Of a stretch of 12,888 nt of DNA, positions 8,835 to 12,888 are shown in pieces. Numbering within the stretch: position 1 is the stretch's first letter; every line of letters begins with the position of its first letter. The DNA comes from an uncultured Propionibacteriaceae bacterium (GTDB taxonomy: Bacteria; Actinomycetota; Actinomycetes; Propionibacteriales; Propionibacteriaceae), in assembly GCA_937859105.1 (NCBI GenBank), contig CALMAD010000453.1, positions 1 to 12,888 on the forward strand. Direction: 5' to 3'. Position numbers and translations under genes: made by a program. The notes under the pieces were generated by a model, which was not told the origin of the DNA, searched no databases, and was given only the letters and a program-made list of their open reading frames with translations.

Positions 8835-9239
8835 ATGGTCACCGCGACGCAGCGAGACAAGGGGCGGGCGTCGGAGGGGTACGTGCCGCCCGGCTGGCCG
8901 GTACAGGTGCGGCCTCCGGGCGCGCCGCGGTGGGAGGAGACGGCGGCGGAGTTCCTGCTCGACTGCTGCCCGGCCGACTTCCGCGGGTACGCCGTGTTGC
9001 GGCGCCACCCGGTGGTGCTGGCGCGGTTCGCCGCCGAATGCGTGGCCGCCCAGGTGCGCTCGTGCGAGGCGGGGTTGTCCGAGGTGCGGGTGAGTCTGGG
9101 CGACATGGTGTCGCCCGAGGTGGTCGAGGCGGCGACGCTGGCATGGCAGGAGCAGGGGGCGGCGCTGAAGCGGCGGCAGCGGGAGGTCGCGCTGGTGGAG
9201 GAAGTGCTGCGCGGCCGGGTTTTCGTACGCAAGCTGTGA
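8835..9239 (+). CDS. Conserved protein of unknown function, predicted LexA-controlled
   Basis: A 134-residue soluble protein, which I recall only as a conserved uncharacterised actinobacterial family. Visible features are a Pro-rich lead (VPPGWPVQVRPPGAPRWEE, 17-35), a central block LLDCCPADFRGYAVLRRHPV (41-60) with adjacent cysteines C44-C45, a helical stretch with further cysteines C69 and C77, a second helical part at ~94-126 rich in Glu and Arg, and a basic end RGRVFVRKL. There is no signal peptide or membrane segment. The ATG at 8835 has AAGGGGG (8824-8830) four bases upstream; the ATG at 8821 is in another frame and lies inside the SOS box. The promoter and LexA box directly upstream predict induction by DNA damage. 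A function in repair or damage response is inference from that regulation only. The next gene, dxs, has its own promoter. Confidence 0.85.
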   Translation: MVTATQRDKGRASEGYVPPGWPVQVRPPGAPRWEETAAEFLLDCCPADFRGYAVLRRHPVVLARFAAECVAAQVRSCEAGLSEVRVSLGDMVSPEVVEAATLAWQEQGAALKRRQREVALVEEVLRGRVFVRKL

Positions 9240-9272
9240 CGCGGGCTGAGGTAGCGGCGCGGTGAATGTGCC

Positions 9273-9278
9273 TAGAAT
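9273..9278 (+). promoter_or_regulatory. -10 box for leaderless dxs transcript
   Basis: TAGAAT ends 7 bases before the ATG at 9286, the usual distance from a -10 box to a transcription start. There is no Shine-Dalgarno before that ATG, so the mRNA probably begins at the start codon. The same 11-base string CCTAGAATCGA occurs at 8799-8809 before the SOS-box gene. No good -35 is seen here. Confidence 0.6.
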
Positions 9279-9285
9279 CGACCCT

Positions 9286-11205
9286 ATGTCTCTGCTCGAG
9301 GGCATTCATGGCCCGCGCGATGTCCGTGATCTGACCCCGCGGGAGCTGGGCGCTCTCGCGGGGGAGATCCGGCAGTTCTTGATCGACAAGGTGAGCCGTA
9401 CCGGGGGTCACCTCGGGCCCAACCTGGGGGTCGTCGAACTGACGCTGGCGCTGCATCGCGTGTTCGACTCGCCGCACGACCCCATCGTCTTCGACACCGG
9501 GCACCAGAGCTACGTGCACAAGATCTTGACGGGTCGTCAGGCCGGCTTCGACCATCTCCGGCAGAAGGGCGGCCTGTCGGGCTACCAGTCGCGGGAGGAG
9601 TCGGAGCACGACTGGGTCGAGAACAGCCACGCGTCGACGTCGCTGTCGTGGTCGGCGGGCCTGGCCAAGGCCTTCCAGCTGCGCGGAGAAGACCGGACTG
9701 TCGTGGCGGTCGTCGGCGACGGCGCCCTCACCGGCGGCATGGCCTGGGAGGCGCTGAACAACATCGCGGTCGAGCCCGACCTCAGGCTCGTCATCGTCGT
9801 GAACGACAACGGCCGTTCGTACACGCCGACCGTGGGCGGCCTGGCCTGGCACCTGCAGGGCCTGCGCACCGACCCGCGCTACGAGCAGGCGCTCGACGTG
9901 ATCAAGAGGGGCGTCCGGTCGGCCCCGCTCGTGGGCGGCCCGGTGTACGACCTCATGCACGGACTCAAGACCGGGGTGAAAGACGTCATCGCGCCGCAGG
10001 GCCTGTTCAGCGACCTGGGCATGAAGTACCTCGGGCCGATCGACGGCCACGACCTGGGCGCGCTGGAGCGGGCGCTCGACGCGGCGCGCACCTTCGGCGG
10101 GCCCGTGATCGTGCATGCGATCACCGAGAAGGGCAAGGGGTTCGAGGCGGCTGAACAGAACGAGGAGGATCGGTTCCACGCCGTCGGTCGCATCGACTGC
10201 GTGACGGGCCTGCCGGTCGGCGGCGGCGTCCACCGGCGCACCTGGACGGAGGCGTTCAGCGACCAGATGGTGGAGATCGGGCGCCGCGATCCGTCCGTCG
10301 TCGCGATCACCGCGGCCATGTTGCACCCGACGGGCCTGGGAGCGTTCGCCGCCGAGTTCCCTGAGCGGGTGTTCGACGTCGGCATCGCCGAGCAGCATGC
10401 GACCACGTTCGCAGCGGGCCTCGCGCGCGGCGGCCTCCACCCCGTCTTCGCGGTGTACGCGACCTTCCTGAATCGCGCGTTCGACCAGGTGCTCCTCGAT
10501 GTCGCCCTGCACCGGCTGGGCGTCACGTTCGTGCTCGACCGGGCCGGCGTCACCGGCACCGACGGGCCCAGCCACAACGGCATGTGGGATCACACGATCG
10601 CCGGGCTGGTGCCGGGCCTCCAGCTCGCCGATCCGCGTGACGAGCAGCGGCTCGACGAGGCGCTGCAGCGGGCGGTGGGGGTGTCGGATGCACCGACGGT
10701 GATCCGGTTCAGCAAAGAGGCGGTGCCCGACCCGGTGCCGGCCGTGCGGCGGCGCGGGTCGGTCGACGTGCTCGCGGAGGCGTCCGATCCGCGCGTGCTG
10801 ATCGTCGGCTACGGGCAGTTCGCCTCCCTGGCCGTGCAGGTCGGGTCGCGGGTGGGCGTCCAGGGCATCGGGGCGACCGTCGTCGACCCGGTCTGGGCGC
10901 TGCCGGTGTCGGGCGACCTGGTGGAGTTGTGTCGCGAGCACGCCGCCGTCGTGACACTGGAGGACAGTGGGGTCGCGGGCGGCCTGGGCACGCGGCTGGC
11001 GCTCGAGCTCGCGGAGCAGGGAGTGCGGACGCCGGTGTACCCGCTCGGCATCCCGCAGCGGTTCCTCGCGCAGGGGTCGCGCTCGGAGATCCTCGAGGAT
11101 TTGGGGCTGACCGCTCAGGCGCTGGCGCGCACGGTGGTGGAGTTCGTGGTGGAGGGCGAGGCCGACCTGCCGGCCGACCGGCGGGTCAACCCAGCGCAGG
11201 CGTGA
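9286..11205 (+). CDS. dxs: 1-deoxy-D-xylulose-5-phosphate synthase
   Basis: A 639-residue thiamine-diphosphate enzyme that condenses pyruvate and glyceraldehyde 3-phosphate to DXP, the entry step of the MEP isoprenoid pathway; cytosolic dimer. Visible motifs: H42 in GGHLGPNLGVVELT; the ThDP/Mg2+ motif from G144-D145-G146 (GDGALTGGMAWEALNN) to N173-D174-N175; the catalytic E369 in FDVGIAEQHATTFAAGLA; YATFLNRAFDQVLLDVAL; and DRAGVTGTDGPSHNGMWD. Domains follow the transketolase order: ThDP-binding, pyrimidine-binding, C-terminal. Length matches actinobacterial Dxs. The start at ATG 9286 (MSLLEGI) fits homologues and the leaderless -10 box; GTG 9262 in the same frame would place that box inside the coding region. 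The 3' end overlaps the convergent ribonuclease gene by 20 bases. Complete and expected to be functional. Confidence 0.97.
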   Translation: MSLLEGIHGPRDVRDLTPRELGALAGEIRQFLIDKVSRTGGHLGPNLGVVELTLALHRVFDSPHDPIVFDTGHQSYVHKILTGRQAGFDHLRQKGGLSGYQSREESEHDWVENSHASTSLSWSAGLAKAFQLRGEDRTVVAVVGDGALTGGMAWEALNNIAVEPDLRLVIVVNDNGRSYTPTVGGLAWHLQGLRTDPRYEQALDVIKRGVRSAPLVGGPVYDLMHGLKTGVKDVIAPQGLFSDLGMKYLGPIDGHDLGALERALDAARTFGGPVIVHAITEKGKGFEAAEQNEEDRFHAVGRIDCVTGLPVGGGVHRRTWTEAFSDQMVEIGRRDPSVVAITAAMLHPTGLGAFAAEFPERVFDVGIAEQHATTFAAGLARGGLHPVFAVYATFLNRAFDQVLLDVALHRLGVTFVLDRAGVTGTDGPSHNGMWDHTIAGLVPGLQLADPRDEQRLDEALQRAVGVSDAPTVIRFSKEAVPDPVPAVRRRGSVDVLAEASDPRVLIVGYGQFASLAVQVGSRVGVQGIGATVVDPVWALPVSGDLVELCREHAAVVTLEDSGVAGGLGTRLALELAEQGVRTPVYPLGIPQRFLAQGSRSEILEDLGLTAQALARTVVEFVVEGEADLPADRRVNPAQA

Positions 11206-12445
11206 TCGCGCCGACGACCAGTTCGCGCTGCCAGGCGCGCGCCCCGCGGCCGGCCAGGTAGGCGTCCACGGCGTCGACGGTGTGCTCGGCGGGAGGCTCC
11301 CAGCAGAGTCGGCGGATGGCGTCCGGGGAGATGAGGTTTTCCACGGGCACGCTGAGCTTCTCGGCGAGAGCGACCGTGAGCGGCCGTACCTTCGCCCAGC
11401 GCGCGGCGGCGTCGGGGTTGCGGTGCGACCAGGTTCGGGGCGGCGGCGGGCCGTCGGGTGAGACGGACGCCGGCGGCAGGTCGGTGCGCGTCAGCGCGGC
11501 GGCCCGCTCGATCGCGTCGAGCCACACCGACTCGTGGCGGGCCGCCAGCCGCCAGGTGAACCCGCGCACCGAGCGGAGCTCCTGCCGGGTGATCGATCGG
11601 TGGCCGGCGTTGACCTTCTTGGCCACCTCGCTGATGGCCTGGTCGGCCAGGACGCGCCCGGGCGCGCGATCGAGGGACTCGGCGAGTTCGTCCCGGGCGT
11701 GCCAGAGCTCCCGCACAGCCGCGAGCGCGACGGGCGCGCGGACCTCGTGGATGCCGGACGTCCGCCGCCACGGGTCCTCCCGCCGGTGCGGCGGGTCGGC
11801 GGCGTGCTCGGCGAGCCACGCGAACTCCTGTCGCGCCCACTCGTCTTTGCCCGCCTTCTCCAGCTCGTCGGCCGCCCAATCGCGCAGCGGGACGAGCAAC
11901 TCGACGTCGAGCGCCGCGTAGTTCAGCCAGTCGGCCGGCAGCGGCCGCTTCGACCAGTCGGCCGCCGAATGCTCTTTGGCCAGGGTCTTCCCGAGCGCGC
12001 GCTCGGTCAGGCTGGACAGCGACACGCGGGGCAGGCCGAGCAAGCGTCCGGCGAGCTCGGTGTCGAACAGCCGCCGGGGCACGAGGCCGACTTCGGCGAG
12101 ACAGCCCAGATCCTGGGTGGCGGCGTGGATGATCCACTCCGCGTCCGCCAACGACGCGCCGAGGTCCGACAGGTCGGCCCGGGGGGCGGCCCCCTCGAAG
12201 GCGACCGGGTCGAGCAGAACCGTGCCGGCGTCGCCGCGCGCGAGCTGGATCAGGTACGCCTTCGCAGAGTAGCGGAAGCTCTGCGCCCTCTCGGTGTCCA
12301 CGGCGAGGGGGCCGCTGGCGCCGGCGAGGGACGCCTTCGCGTCGGCGTAGGCGCCGGCGTCGTCGACGACGGGAGGGACGCCGCCCGCGGGCGACGCCAC
12401 GAGCTCGTAGCTCGGGGGGCTGTCGGTGGCCTCGACCTCGCTCAT
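11186..12445 (-). CDS. rnd: Ribonuclease D family 3'-5' exonuclease with HRDC domain
   Basis: A 419-residue cytosolic exoribonuclease, the RNase D type that trims tRNA and other RNA 3' ends. The DEDDy active site is complete: D50 and E52 in LAVDTERAQSFRY, D112 in IIHAATQDLG, and Y176 with D180 in LNYAALDVELLVPL. The sequence LADAEWIIHAATQDL and the WSKRPL motif are typical. An HRDC nucleic-acid-binding domain spans about 225-310 (VALAAVRELWHARDELAES to WLDAIERA), and a second HRDC-like part fills ~340-410. The ATG at 12445 overlaps the DUF3000 stop in an ATGA junction, so the two genes are translationally coupled, as in mycobacteria (Rv2680-Rv2681). There is no separate ribosome-binding site. 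The stop overlaps the end of dxs on the other strand by 20 bases. Precise RNA targets in actinobacteria are not known. Confidence 0.92.
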   Translation of the reverse strand: MSEVEATDSPPSYELVASPAGGVPPVVDDAGAYADAKASLAGASGPLAVDTERAQSFRYSAKAYLIQLARGDAGTVLLDPVAFEGAAPRADLSDLGASLADAEWIIHAATQDLGCLAEVGLVPRRLFDTELAGRLLGLPRVSLSSLTERALGKTLAKEHSAADWSKRPLPADWLNYAALDVELLVPLRDWAADELEKAGKDEWARQEFAWLAEHAADPPHRREDPWRRTSGIHEVRAPVALAAVRELWHARDELAESLDRAPGRVLADQAISEVAKKVNAGHRSITRQELRSVRGFTWRLAARHESVWLDAIERAAALTRTDLPPASVSPDGPPPPRTWSHRNPDAAARWAKVRPLTVALAEKLSVPVENLISPDAIRRLCWEPPAEHTVDAVDAYLAGRGARAWQRELVVGAITPALG

Positions 12446-12888
12446 CGCCGCCGCGAGGCCGAACGGTTCAGGGGCATCGGCACGACGCCGTCGGGCAGCA
12501 TGGGCAGGCCGGACACGAGGCAGAGCAGATCCTGCCAGGCGTGGGCGTGGGCGATCATGTCGTCGCCGGTGGTGACGACCGGCGTCCAGGACGCGCGGAT
12601 CTCGATCTCGGCGCGCTGCGGATCGTCCTCCATCGAACCGAAGGACTGCGACGCCACGGCCGTCACGGTGCCCGAGGGGGCGGTGTACTCGGCCTGATGC
12701 CGGTCGAGCGCGTCGATCAGCCACGACCAACCGACCTCGGCGAGCAGCGGGTCGGTGATCATCTCCGCGTCGACCTCCGCGCGAGCATACGTCACGCACC
12801 GAAACTCCCCGTCCCACGCCGGGTTGCCGGCGGGGTCGTGGAGGAGGACGAGGCGTCCGTTCCCCAACTCGGAGTCGTTGACCTCGAC
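12442..12888 (-). CDS. DUF3000 family protein, N-terminus outside window
   Basis: The gene enters from the right edge and continues to TGA at 12444-12442, leaving 148 residues of a family usually near 200. The conserved parts seen are LLHDPAGNPAWDGEFRCVTY, EMITDPLLAEVGWSWLIDAL, the TAPSGTVTAVASQSFG segment and IEIRASWTPV. The frame is open to the last base, and the TTG at 12867 is internal rather than a start, since the upstream residues VEVNDSEL also fit the family. No enzymatic motif, membrane segment or metal site is visible and no function is established. It is the first gene of an operon with the ribonuclease D gene, sharing the ATGA junction, which suggests but does not prove a shared role in RNA metabolism. 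Confidence 0.85.
   Translation of the reverse strand, partial: VEVNDSELGNGRLVLLHDPAGNPAWDGEFRCVTYARAEVDAEMITDPLLAEVGWSWLIDALDRHQAEYTAPSGTVTAVASQSFGSMEDDPQRAEIEIRASWTPVVTTGDDMIAHAHAWQDLLCLVSGLPMLPDGVVPMPLNRSASRRR

Noticed and set aside
8821..9093. Alternative 90-codon frame starting at ATG 8821
   Set aside because: It is in a different frame from the conserved protein, is Arg-rich, and its start lies inside the LexA palindrome. The ATG at 8835 has a proper ribosome-binding site and a conserved-looking product.
9240..9285. Thiamine-pyrophosphate riboswitch or other leader before the ThDP enzyme dxs
   Set aside because: Only 46 bases separate the genes and a -10 box occupies the end of them, so no leader RNA is possible.

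Overview
This 12.9 kb window is GC-rich, densely coding chromosomal DNA from an actinobacterium. The evidence is the actinobacterial families (DUF3710, the DUF6767-like Cys-rich protein, DUF3000), the strong G/C bias at third codon positions, the GTG/TTG starts, the TANNNT -10 boxes placed directly before start codons, and a gene order that I recall being close to M. tuberculosis Rv2696c-Rv2680. A member of Propionibacteriales is possible, but that is a weak inference. I see no mobile element, CRISPR array, rRNA or tRNA, and no gene-free stretch over 300 bases.

Layout. (1) 1-553, + strand: the end of a DUF3710 gene and a small OB-fold protein. (2) 601-1981, - strand: two TrkA/RCK potassium-regulatory proteins (CeoC, CeoB) read as one operon, converging on the OB-fold gene. 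(3) 2071-5500, + strand: a large APC-superfamily transporter that closely resembles the potassium importer KimA, an overlapping TrmA/RumA-type RNA m5U methyltransferase, and a 70-residue four-cysteine protein. (4) 5574-8744, + strand: aconitase, preceded by a palindromic operator, then a small four-helix membrane protein. (5) 8835-11205, + strand: a conserved 134-residue protein of unknown function under a textbook SOS (LexA) promoter, then dxs, the first enzyme of the non-mevalonate isoprenoid pathway. (6) 12888-11186, - strand: a partial DUF3000 gene overlapping a ribonuclease D gene, whose 3' end overlaps that of dxs.

How the genes work together. The divergent pair CeoB/CeoC and KimA-like transporter looks like a potassium homeostasis unit: cytosolic nucleotide-sensing RCK proteins on one side, a K+ transporter candidate with a cytosolic regulatory domain on the other, and no TrkH/KtrB channel subunit nearby. 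Aconitase carries its own control region, whose GATATC-centred palindrome resembles sites of the UrtR/TamR branch of MarR regulators. TamR is known to control aconitase in Streptomyces. The rest is housekeeping RNA metabolism and isoprenoid synthesis.

The most informative signals are regulatory: a perfect LexA box embedded in a good sigma-70-type promoter before the unknown 134-residue gene, the aconitase operator, and overlapping divergent -10 elements between the potassium genes. The window is mostly conserved core chromosome. I did not find a wholly new multi-gene system.
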